From Apostichopus japonicus (taxonomy: Eukaryota; Echinodermata; Holothuroidea; Aspidochirotida; Stichopodidae), in assembly GCF_037975245.1 (NCBI RefSeq), contig NC_092578.1, positions 62,001-126,000 of the forward strand: a stretch of 64,000 nucleotides of DNA, written 5' to 3'. This document shows, piece after piece, positions 44,301-56,300 of this stretch. The translations under genes were made by a program, and so were the position numbers. Numbering within the stretch: the first letter of the stretch is position 1; every line of letters starts with the position of its first letter. The notes below the pieces were generated by a model, which made no database searches, was not told where the DNA came from, and saw only the letters and a list, made by a program, of their open reading frames with translations.

Positions 44301-47300
44301 AATGCGTGTGATGCTGTGTTTCACATTGCCCATCAGTGTTGTACGTGTCGTCGTGCTTGTGTAACATTTTTGCATGTGAGTTACTTCGTGCAGTGTTTCT
44401 TGGTTTAAATAACCCTTTATTGTATTTGCTTCTGGATTATTCTAATTAATTTGTCACAACAACGATTGATAGCGATGGACATGCAACTGCTTTGTAGGCT
44501 TAAAGCCAAAAAATTCATGTAAGTTGTTTTCTTTTAACCTCCTTTGATGTCACAAATTTATTACATTAGTGTAATTTAAGAATGATAATGTTTATGGAAA
44601 GTACAGTTTTACTTTTATGTCATATAATACAATGATTGTTGTTAATGTTAGTTCAGATTGTCCAGAATGACTGTCTAGAACTGATATTGAATAAATTTTG
44701 CTCAATGATTTAACACTTGAACTATGTTGTGTGAATTTTTGGCTCTGTGACTTTAAAATAAATCGCTTTGAGATTTAATTAAACACCCTTTGGAATAAAA
44801 TCTTTTTACCTACCTAGTATTTTGACCCATCCCCATTACCCCCACTCCCTCCACAACATAAAAAATGGTTTTCCTGGAATAGGAATAAAAAATTATTGCT
44901 ATAACTAACTGATCCAGCATATTCCAGAAATAAATTGGGGCACTGAGATTTGTTCACAAGAAGATGTAACCCATCGCTTCTGAAGCTAACCTCATAGCTT
45001 ATTAGTATACAATAGAGCAATGAAGGGGGTGTTAATTTAGATGATACAGTAAAATCTCTTCGTCTATTGCGACTTCAGTGTAGTAACGCTAATACTATAG
45101 TACTACTAGTGCTCAGCGCGCTACCTCCTAAGGATCGCCACTTGCCCCATTGGAGGTTTCCTGTTCCCCGATCTGGTCTTCAGAGTAGTTTTTTGTGGAT
45201 TACTTGACAGAAGAATGACTCTTTTATGTCGAACCGTTAAAGTCCATTTGTTTTATTTCATAACAAAAAGGAGGGATCGTAGTATGCTTCCGTGAAGTGT
45301 TCGCTTCATTCGGAGCTGCATACTGGCTAGGCCCAGTGAAATCGGCGCTGGTGTTGTGCACTAACTTGGTTATAATCGCCGTGTTTTTTTCGTCCTTCAG
45401 CCATGGATGAAGGCTAATTGCATGGGTAATGATATTTATGCAGCCCCCAACAACACAACGGACCGGCATTTCTCTCGGATAGTTTACAACAGTTGTAAAA
45501 AAAACTTGAAATTACTAACGATATAGCGTAATACAGTGGTTGTTCTATCAGTGTAAATGTGCGTGTACTGTATATGGAACGGTATGATCGTCGCGCATCC
45601 GATACATGCCTGGGCTTTGCACGTGTGTTCCTAACATGACGTCATCATTGTCTTGTTGTGAAATCGCATTCTCAGATATCTATTTTCGAATGCGAATATT
45701 AAAACGTTAATTACTAATTAGTCCTTGAGGTTTTCAAGGTGTTGAGGATAGTTTTGAACATAGATTTTCTCATAGATTCAGAGGAAGTTACTCTCGATGA
45801 GTTGGATTTTTCGTGTCATGGCCTCTTTAAGTGTTTGAGCTGTGGAGTTTACAAGGTTTCCAGCTTTTGTCATCTGCTGAACTCAAATGACTATTGACCT
45901 CCACAGAAACAGTACAGTTTTTTGCCTTCAGTAAGGTGCATCCACATGCAAAGTTTAATGTTTAACCACTGCATACTTCTTCAGATATCAAATTTTAGCC
46001 AGGGTGTCATAAACACACACATAGGCACCCATACCAACATGACCTTTTGCCTTCAGCAAATAAGAATATCTGAGGATGAAGACTAACTTTTCCAGGAGCC
46101 TCTCCAGTACCTGTCCTCTTATTCAGGTTTATTATGTAAAGGTGGAAATCTATTTCCTTTCTAGATTTAACTCTGCAATTTAAATAACAATATGATGACA
46201 TAAAGGTTGACCAGTCAGTACCACTGTCAGATTGCCTGTAAGATGAAACTGTCAGATAAAAGGTGTTCCACTCCACTTCTAAAGGAACTTCACTGGCTCC
46301 CTATCAGCTACAGAATTCAGTATAAACCACTTCTTCTCACGTTTTGTGCTCATCTGGAACAGCCTGTGCACCTTTCGCAACTTCTCTTGCCATATACTCC
46401 AACTCGCACACTTCGTTCGTCCAACAAACTGTATTTAACTGTTCCTAAACCACGCTTGAAGACATATGGTTACAGAAGCTTCGAATACTCTGGCTCTTAT
46501 CTCTTATCTCAATTTACCAGATCACATTCGAACATGCTCTTAACTTTCTACATTCAAAAGTCTACTTAAGACCCATCTTTTCACTAGTTCTGTTTTCTTT
46601 GTAAAGCGCCTTAAGCAGTGATTTTTGTCTACTGATTTGGCGCTATATAAGTCTCATTTATTATTATTATTATTATTCCTAGAATTCTCACCAGCTAATT
46701 GTGCTTTAATGCTTTGCAAAGGGATTACTCAAGAAACTAACAGTCTATTGAAATAAAGAGTGCTTCCTTTAATTTGTATAGATTAATGGAAGCATTCTGT
46801 CTCCCAGAGGATAAAGCTCAGTTGGTTGTGATATTAACCTCTCTGATACTGGTTGAAGAAGCCATATTGAAATCTGTTCACTTCTCTAAGTTAAAATTAT
46901 GTCAATGTCTAGGCAAGATATCCAACGATACAAAAGGGATAAAATTTCAAATCGGTATTGTGCATGTAGACACATCCATTGCAGCAGCACCCTAATGTGT
47001 TCACCATCTTTTGAACTAACCTTGTTATTTCTTCATGAAGATTGTTTGGCTCTGATGAGTAAAATTTCACTCTGAATGCAAAACGGAAAGGTGGCGAAAC
47101 TGAAAAGAGACAATTAAGACATCACATATTCTGACTAAACCTTTGTGACTTACTCCAATAGGCACTTGCACTGGTGCTAGGGTGTACCAAACAAATTGTA
47201 GCAGATCCCATGTGAGCCTAATAGTCACAAACATCAGGAGAACAACATCAATATATATCACATCATCATGTAAATTCATGTTATGGAATATGACACATGT

Positions 47301-50300
47301 TATGTATGATCTGATCATGTGTTTTCATTAATATTAAATACCCCTTACTTCAACCAGTAAGGTGTATCACAATTAAATTATGCCCATACATATATCTCCC
47401 TTTATTGTGACCCCCTATAGTACACTCTACTTCTACAACAACACACTCCTTGGCATGGTTACTACTTAAGTGTTCCTCTGCTGTACCACCCTGTAAGACT
47501 ACTGTACATTTTCATCAATTTCTGAGCATGGTTCTACAGTGATACTTAGTATTACTTACCCTCCATTTGTTTCTTTAGAGTTTTTGTTGGATCAACCCAA
47601 TGCTGTAAAAGAGAACATTGAAGACTATTTAACAATTCAAAACAATGTTGTTAAAATTAATAAACCTTGCTGAAAATTAAAGTCTCAATCTGTGTTTGCC
47701 AAATTTTAACTTCAACGTTTCCAGCTTTCTGCCCTAACAGCTCAGTGAAAATAATACCGTCCTATGCAATTTTCATATTAATAATCATTATTTTTATTGA
47801 GTTACCTGTTATTAAACATTTCGTGCTGAATAAAATTCGCCAGATTTTTTAACAAGTCCATAGATTCTTCAAACTTCATTCAAAATTTGCAAGCCCTGCC
47901 CAACAGATCATGCGCCAATCAAATGTCTCTGTTTTGTTTTCGAACGTTAGGCCAGTGTGCTAGCCTGTGTTAGGTCCATTCTCTTGAATAGTATCTTTCT
48001 TTTGGTCTTACCAATGTAGCTTGCAAAGTTGTGTCATTTCCATTCATTGCAAGGAATAAACAGGTGTTTTCAGACGTGTCATCCGTGGAATTGGGTAAAA
48101 AAAATGGACACTATGAGTATATAGGTTACATTTGTGTAATGAACATGATGATATGGGCGATAGCAGTGGTTTTATGGTAAATCGTTCGTGCAAGAAGGGC
48201 AGAAAATAAATTTCTTTTTTCGTTTGCGACAGCTTTTCTCCATTAAACCCACCTGGTCAGAGTGCATTTAGAATAAGAAATATTGAATCTGCTTTGGAAG
48301 TTTGTTTTCCAAAATTCATCAACAAACACACATTGAGACTTTAAAGCTAAGGAAGATCCTGTTCTGATTTATTACACATTTTGTGGGATAGACATGTCTT
48401 TTAGAGTTGAAACTGGTATGATTTAAAGGATTGTCATTTATACGTTAAACTCTATAATATTTCTATTCAAACCTTCCATTTATAGACTCCCTTAAACACA
48501 ATGATTTTGTTGGGCATAATTTCTTAAGACAGACAGATTTAAGTTTTTTTTTATTCAAGTTTTATCATTGATAGAAAATAACCATTTAAATTTGTCCATA
48601 AAGAAAGTCACAACAAGAGCATCAGATATTGAAGCTTGAAAGACATCTCATTTCTTGTTTACAATTGTTTTTCTCATTGAAAGGAACAAACTTGCCGCTT
48701 CTGGACTACCAAACACACCCTGATTGGGTTTTTTCCAGCCTACAAAACTTCTTATTTGGGTAACCAGATTTCTCTTGACACAGAATGGTGACCCGGTAAC
48801 CTTTTTAGAGCTGGCATGCTTCCAGTGACAGAGCACTTTCTGCCTACAAGCAGGTCTCCTCATTCAGTTTAATACCAGGTAACAATACACCCATAACCTG
48901 GGCTGGTAACTTTGTAGGTGCTGTTCCACCTCAATAAATAAAACCTCCTCAAAAACCACCTAAAAAATATTTAATCATCACTGCAGCATTGTTACGAACA
49001 CAGGATTCTGCGTCCAGGATGCAATGTTTTGACCAAGGACGCAAAATCTTCAAATTGCTTGCATCCCACAGACGCAAACTTTTCTTTTTTGAAACAAACC
49101 CCAATTATATACACACTTACAAAACACACACACAAAACATAACAAAACTGTCAAAACACATTTTTGAATGAACATTATTTCTTTTAAAAAAACCACAACT
49201 TCTTCTTACAAGAAGCAAAAGTTCTCCTACTCCTACAGATCATTGAATTTTTTTGACAATAAATATATTATAACAATCAACTGCAAGGTACAGGGTTAAC
49301 AACACCCCATTACAGAGCTTTTCATGCTAAAAATAGACAATGATGCTTTTCAAAAATTCCTGTGATTTGATTGGTTAATAGTCCCCATCCATTGTCTGTG
49401 AAAATTCTTGCATCTGTAGTGCTCACTGAACACGAGTATGTTGTTTAACAACAATTACTTGCAAAGTCACTTTCCCCTGTGTAGAGATAGTGAAGTTTGC
49501 GGTATAGGCTATCATGTATGTGCACTCCAATATCATAACGTTAGGCCTTGTCACATACAGTATGTTTACCTTTTGACAAGGAAGATTGTTTCTGAGATAA
49601 TCAGGTAATATTTGTATCATTGTTTTGATCAGAAACTGTTAATGAGTGGAGACAATCTATGAATTTTGTGGGAAGCTAACATCTCTGATCCTGAACAGGA
49701 TATTTCAGCTCACAGAATGTTTCTTCTCTCTGCATTAAGAGTTGCTAATGTAAAATGTGCATTCTTACCATCAGTAGTTTCTGTTGCAAACATTTTTCGC
49801 GGTCCAATTAACCACGTGCTTCAGTTAATGTTATTTTGGCACAACATTCGTGTGTAAACTACTGCATTGAACTGATTTTTTAAAAATCTACAGACAATGC
49901 TATTCACATAGACCTACTGTAATTTTTGTATTTTCGCAAAGAGCCCACAATAATTTTTGAATCAGATTTTAAGGATATGCGCATGTGTAGTTTAAAATGA
50001 AGCTCGAACAGGCATGTATATGCAGTAAGTAGTACAGTGAACTGGAATTTAGCGAGAGATATGCACACTGTAGGTACTGGGATTTTTGAAGAGTTTGGTT
50101 GTGGAATCGCTGTAAGGTCAAAGCATGGAGCTACTGTACTTACAGAGTTGGCGAGTAGGGAAGTAGAAGGATGGATGAAGGAGGGAGGACTGGGGGTAAA
50201 ATGGGTTGAAACGGCAGGGTGGTCGAAAGGAGGGGCGGGCCCAGCCGCCCCTGAAAAACAGCAAAGCTAAGGCACTGCACATTTCTGCCCTATATTGTGT

Positions 50301-53300
50301 ATAACATACAGGATGTGATACAACACTAGTATTAGTAACAGTAGGTCTTATGATAAACGTAATTGGTTTTCGATCAGAAGCAAGCTTTTTTTACGGGACC
50401 CAAACTTCTTCGGGGGCTTGCATCCCTGGGACGCAAATTTTTTTTCACTAATAACATTACTGCATCAGGTTACCAGATCACTCTAGACACATAAGGTTCA
50501 ACTTGAATTCTTCTTAAAGCAGTCCCATCTCTGTGATTGTCCACTTCTGACCCCTCCCGCCACTCCTCATTCAGGTAACCTACCTGATCACTCTAAACAT
50601 ATTAAAGTGATCTGATAACATTGTTGGAGATGTCTTGCACTGGTCAGTGACTGGCCATTTCCTTATTCGGGATATCACAATTTAGAGTGAGAGTGCAATG
50701 GGTTCAAGGAGACTGAGGGGTTTTTGAGGAATGATGGAAATTTCATTAAATGACAGACAGGAAACAAATGCCACAGGTACAGTACAATGAAAACAGAAAT
50801 GAGGTTCTAGATTTTAGCACTGTAACCCCATATGTTTATGGGAGAAATTGGTCATTATTTGACAGTCAATATGGCAGTAAGAAAAGTCAGATCAGGTTAA
50901 CTTGTTGGTTGAAGTGTTCTGCTGCTGTTGGTATGGATATATTGAGCATGCTAATAACTTTATCAGGTTGAGATATATCAGTTTCCTTTATTCCAGTATA
51001 AAAAGCATAAAATACAATTTATAAATAGGAGAGTATAAATTTTATGAAACATAAATTACAATACAAAGAAAAGCCTTTAAAGCCATTAAAAAACGTATAG
51101 TAATACAATCAACAGTTTTCAAAATCTGAACCCTTTATTTTTGTTATATTGCACGATTTCGTTAAATATAGTTAGTTTGTAGACAAAGAGATTTCAGTTC
51201 TTTATTAAGAGAGTGTTTATTATCCCTATGAATATTCCTGGTGAGTTTGATTAATTCACTTTTAGCTGCACCATTAACCTTATCAGTAATGCTCTTACAA
51301 TCCAACTTACAAATCTTAGCACAATACTTTAAGAAAGCTCTCATTCTTTGTTTATCACAAGTTAATAAGAAATGATACCAAAGAGGGACAGCGTATACTA
51401 AATGAGGCAGAATCCATGTAACAAAAACTTGTGTCCTCACCTCTAACTTGAAAAATGGGACAAAATATGTTAATGTAGTTCTAATGTAGTAAACTCTTCA
51501 CAATATGTTAGAAATATGACTGGTGAACGTTAGTTTGTCATCAATGCCAACACCAAGGTACATAGTTTCAGACATGTACGTTAAACCATCGAGTATTCAA
51601 TTACAAGTTTTTCCAGAAATGAAACCTTCATGCTTAATGTTGCTATTCTCAAAAACCATTTCTATTGATTTCTTGGTATTGAAAATAAGATCCCCAAAAA
51701 CTTACTGGTTTTGGGATTTACGAGCAACGATACTTACCTGTCTCCCACAATTGCACTTTCCTATCTACCTAACTACACATTTGGGAACGTTTCAGCACTG
51801 CGCCCTCGCTCCCTGGGCACCGCCCACTAACTACTGTACTCCTTCCGGATCTACCGTAGGGTAGGGAGGGTGGGTTGTCAGGATCTGGGCGTCGAGGTCG
51901 GGATGAGTTGAACGAGCTATGCCGATCACTAGGAACCCTTGACCAGTGGAACAAGGTGAGATGTAGTGCGTGAAGAGTTATGTGCAACAGAAAGACTGTA
52001 CGAACCACTACGAAGGAGAGTGTGTATGACCCAATAGAATCCCTCAGAAGGGATGTATGCTAACCTTAGTCTGAATAGGTCTGGGTTAAGGCGGATTGGA
52101 TGGACGTCTCTGGTCCTGCGGGGAGACTGACAGGTTATGAACCAGGTGCAGTGAACGGTGGAGCTCCTATCCAGAGTAGTGTTGGGAACAGTTGAATAGT
52201 CAGGTAATGTAAGGCGCTCAGCCGCCTTGTCAGGTAATGTCGGTGTAGGTCCGGATCGTGGTGGTGGGAAGAGGGAGAGACAGGTAAGTAGCCTCTCGTA
52301 AATCCCCAAACCAGTTGGTTTTGAGGGATTTACTTCACTCCTCTCTTACCTGTCTCCCACTCCACAATTGGAGAGGCACTGTTACGATGGTGGGAGGCCC
52401 AACGGGAGGGACCTACCCAGGGAATTCACAACACTGCACGACCAAAAGCCGACTCCGAAGCTAAGGTGTCTGTCAAGTAAGCTGACACGAAAGTCGATGG
52501 CGCTGCCATATCGGCAACTTCTTCTTAAAAGCCTCTCGCTCGGAGATGAGCAAGGGCCAGGCAGTCAGGTCTAGGAAGCGGATGTTGGGGTGGAAGATCT
52601 TCCCCCTGGCTTTTAACAGGAGGTGCGGGGGGTCTCCTGGGCCACCTGGGGGCTATGAGGAGTATCCTCGCATTGGATCTCCGCAGTTTGAGTAGTACCC
52701 TGTGCATGAGGCACAGGGGTGGGAAGGCGTATGCCTGCATCCCGCTCCATGAGATGGCCAGTGCATCTGTTGCCCAAGCTGTCTGCAGTCTCTGAGGGTT
52801 TGCTGAGAGGTTGTTTTAGAGAGCGAGTCTCTTGTTGTAAATTCATTCTGGACTGCTTTTGTGAATTGACCTGCAAATAGGTCGTCACCAGTTATCCAGA
52901 TGATGTCTCATCTGCGGCCAGCATAAAGGTGGAGGCAAACTTCAAACCCACTCGGGAGGACTGGTCCAGGTCGAAGGCTAGATGGTCTAGCCTCCTGAGG
53001 TGAGGGTATCTGAAAGAGCCAGTGTGAGTCTCTTGCTCGGCCCGTAGCCTGTTTTGGCCTCCACTGAGATGGAAGGAACCTTGAAGGATTGTTTCCATGT
53101 GTCTTCATGGACTAGTAAGATCTTATCTTATTGTGCTGGGTAGGCCAACCATTTCCTTATGTTCTGCAGATTTTCGATGCAGTCGAAGCACTTCGCATAT
53201 ACTGGGACGATTGGGAGCGCCGATTGCGATGCCTCATTAGTCCGCTCCGAGGTTTTTGGTGCTGGTGGGGGTTCGAACCCCAGCCTCTGCGAAAAGATTT

Positions 53301-56300
53301 TGATGCTTTGGCGATCTGGGGGGAACCTAACAAGGTTAGAACAACCTATGTTTCAATGATGTAACATGAGCAGTTTCTTCATGAATCTGATGTAATGTAT
53401 AGTGAGCGTGTACATGTTTACAAAGGTTTTACAATTTGACCCCTGGTGACCCCAAATGACCTTTGCCCTACACCAAAAACATTGGGCTTCTTCTAAACAA
53501 TGTGGTACTCTTATACACTAAATATGAGGTCTGCCCATGATTCCCTTCTTGAGATATCGTGTTTACGAAGTTTTCACAATTTGACCCCTGGTGACCCCAA
53601 ATGACCTTTGACCTCCCCCAAAACAATAGACTTTTGCACTCAAAGTGGTACTTCTGCACACTAACTATGAAGTTGGTCCGCCCTTCCCTTCTTGAGATAT
53701 CGTGTTTACGAGGTTTCCACAATTTGACCCCTGGTGAACCCAAATGACCTTGACCTCCACCAAAAACAATAGGCTTCTTGTACTTAATGTGATACTTTTA
53801 TACATCAAATATGTAATTGGTTCGACCTTCTGTTCTTGAGATATGGGGTTACCAAGGTTTTAATAATTTGACCCCTGGTGACCCCTGGTGACACCTGGTG
53901 ACCCCAAATGACCTTTGACTTCCAACAAAAACAATAGGCTTGTTGTACTCACACTAAATATGAGATTTGTCTGACCTTCCTTTCTTGAGATATCCTGTTT
54001 ACAAGCTGGGCATCACAAACGCACACACACACACACACGCACGCACACACACATACACACATAGACGATCATGAATGCATAGGTTACGATTATCATCAAA
54101 ACCAAATACCTCCCAAAACGCCCCACAGAACTTCCCGCCAGGCAGCCTGGGCAGTCAGGGCAGGAGAGGAGTGGGGAAGAACCATCACCTACAGTAGTGA
54201 TGGGGGCTTAAAGACCTAGCCAATGGCTAACGGTCGGGGGAGGTAACGCCCACCCCACAACTGAGGTGTCGCGCAACAGGTACCTGTACAAACAAACATA
54301 CAACGGAGAAGTGGACAACACACACAGACGAACAGAAAATGCAATCCAAAATGTACGAAAACAAAGGATACTTATGAGTGCTTTTTTTGGAACAACTACG
54401 AAAGAAGGTTTCTGTAGTTGATTTATCCAAAGATGAATTTCAAAACGCAAAACACAGTTGTACAAACTACAAGAATATGCAGGAAAAACGTGTAGTAACT
54501 TCCGGGGTGGTAGATACGGAAGGAGGAGTTAGTGGGCGTTGCCCAGGGACTGAGGGCACAGTGCTAAAACGTTCCAAATGTGTAGTTAGGTAGATAGGAA
54601 AGTGCAATTGTGGAAAGGGAGACAGGTAAGAGAGGAGCGAAGTAATTCTTCTGATCGCACACACCAGTATGACCTCTTTCGTATGAGAGCTTCAAAAGTT
54701 TGCATGATATGGCAGTATCATCGGCAAACCTGCTTACAGAACAATTTGATTTTTACTGTATTTCATCAGTATAATAATAACCCCAATAAAGGACCTCCCT
54801 GTGGAACACCATATTTGAACATCTGAATTATCTGAACGACCTTGTCTATTTAATTTGTCTGGACCACCCCTGTAGAAGCATCCATAATGGTGCTACTGTA
54901 TGTATAAATATGTACAGCACAGCTGTTCCCAACCTCCATAATGGTGCTACTGAACGTACCAATATGTACAGCACAGCTGTTCACAACCTCCATAATGGTG
55001 CTACTGTATGTACCAATATGTACAGCACAGCTGTTCACAACCTCCAAAATGGTGCTGCTGTATGTACCAATATGTACAGCACAGCTGTTCCCAACCTCCA
55101 TAATGGTGCTACTGTATGTACCAATATTGACAGCACAGCTGTTCCCAACCTCCATAATGGTGCTACTGTATGTACCAATATGTACAGCACAGCTGTTCAC
55201 AACCTCCATAATGGTGCTACTGTATGTACCAATATTTACAGCACAGCTGTTCACAACCTCCATAATGGTGCTACTGTATGTACCAATATTGACAGCACAG
55301 CTGTTCCCAACCTCCATAATGGTGCTACTGTATGTACCAATATGTACAGCACAGCTGTTCACAACCTCCATAATGGTGCTACTGTATGTACCAATATGAA
55401 CAGCACAGCTGTTCACAACCTCCATAATGGTGCTACTGTATGTACCAATATTTACAGCACAGCTGTTCACAACCTCCATAATGGTGCTACTGTATGTACC
55501 AATATTTACAGCACAGCTGTTCACAACCTCCATAATGGTGCTACTGTATGTACCAATATGTACAGCACAGCTGTTCACAACCTCCATAATGGTGCTACTG
55601 TATGTACATATATGTACAGCACAGCTGTTCACAACCTCCATAATGGTGCTACTGTATGTACATATATGTACAGCATAGCTGTTCACAACCTACATAATGG
55701 TGCTACTGTATGTACCAATATATAGCTGTTCACAACCTCCATAATGGTGCTACTGTATGTACCAATATGAACAGCACAGCTGTTCACAACCTCCATAATG
55801 GTGCTACTGTATGTACCAATATTGACAGCACAGCTGTTCCCAACCTCCATAATGGTGCTACTGTATGTACCAATATGTACAGCACAGCTGTTCACAACCT
55901 CCATAATGGTGCTACTGTATGTACCAATATGAACAGCACAGCTGTTCACAACCTCCATAATGGTGCTACTGTATGTACCAATATTTACAGCACAGCTGTT
56001 CACAACCTCCATAATGGTGCTACTGTATGTACCAATATTTACAGCACAGCTGTTCACAACCTCCATAATGGTGCTACTGTATGTACCAATATGTACAGCA
56101 CAGCTGTTCACAACCTCCATAATGGTGCTACTGTATGTACATATATGTACAGCACAGCTGTTCACAACCTCCATAATGGTGCTACTGTATGTACATATAT
56201 GTACAGCACAGCTGTTCACAACCTACATAATGGTGCTACTGTATGTACCAATATATAGCTGTTCACAACCTCCATAATGGTGCTACTGTATGTACCAATA

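Larger units (their letters stand above)
42607..45826. mobile_element. TTAA-flanked TIR DNA transposon, Kolobok-like, with THAP and P2X7-C-like domains
   Basis: Ends: TTAA (42603-42606) + AGTGGCCATGACACGAAAAT; and the complement of AGAGGCCATGACACGAAAAA + TTAA (45827-45830). TIRs of ~23 bp match at about 20 positions. Within 200 bp of each end lie perfect TGACGTCA palindromes (42789, 42799; 45637). A plus-strand decayed gene at the left encodes a P2X7-C-terminal-like domain; a minus-strand gene at the right encodes a THAP domain. The element sits in the intron between exons c and d, inside a TGACC-type repeat. TTAA target duplications plus THAP point to the Kolobok superfamily (established association); piggyBac is the alternative. 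Both genes are broken, so it is a dead copy. Confidence 0.8.
51703..54650 (-). mobile_element. DIRS-like retroelement (tyrosine-recombinase type), deletion derivative
   Basis: Inverted terminal repeats: 51703-51865 pairs with 54500-54650 (shared ttacctgtctccc, caattgcactttcctatcta, cctaactacacatttggaac, cgcccactaact). Between them, 52265-52375 is an internal complementary region: two end-copies joined head to head, ctcgtaaatccccaaa next to gagggatttacttc. ITRs plus such a region are specific to DIRS1-type elements. Coding traces on the minus strand: [20 protein letters not shown] (52770-52715), [20 protein letters not shown] (52710-52650), then in another frame [19 protein letters not shown] (52605-52550), the RNase H end typical of DIRS polyproteins. 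Reverse transcriptase catalytic core and recombinase are not seen; a gag-like remnant may lie at 53098-52890. It splits the older LINE. Confidence 0.72.

Noticed and set aside
45224-45469. An intact host THAP-protein gene
   Set aside because: The domain is frameshifted and lies just inside transposon terminal repeats, so it is read as a dead transposon gene.
49060-50440. LTR pair flanking 1.36 kb
   Set aside because: The similar segments are only about 30 bp with mismatches, and there is no TG…CA end, primer site or target duplication.
51929-52309. 126-codon minus-strand frame as a gene
   Set aside because: Lies between the internal complementary region and terminal repeat of the DIRS-like element, low-complexity Pro/Ser/Arg, no recombinase signature.
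53468-53743. 91-codon frame in the TGACC repeat
   Set aside because: Arises from tandem ~140-bp blocks; repeated residues mirror the DNA repeat.
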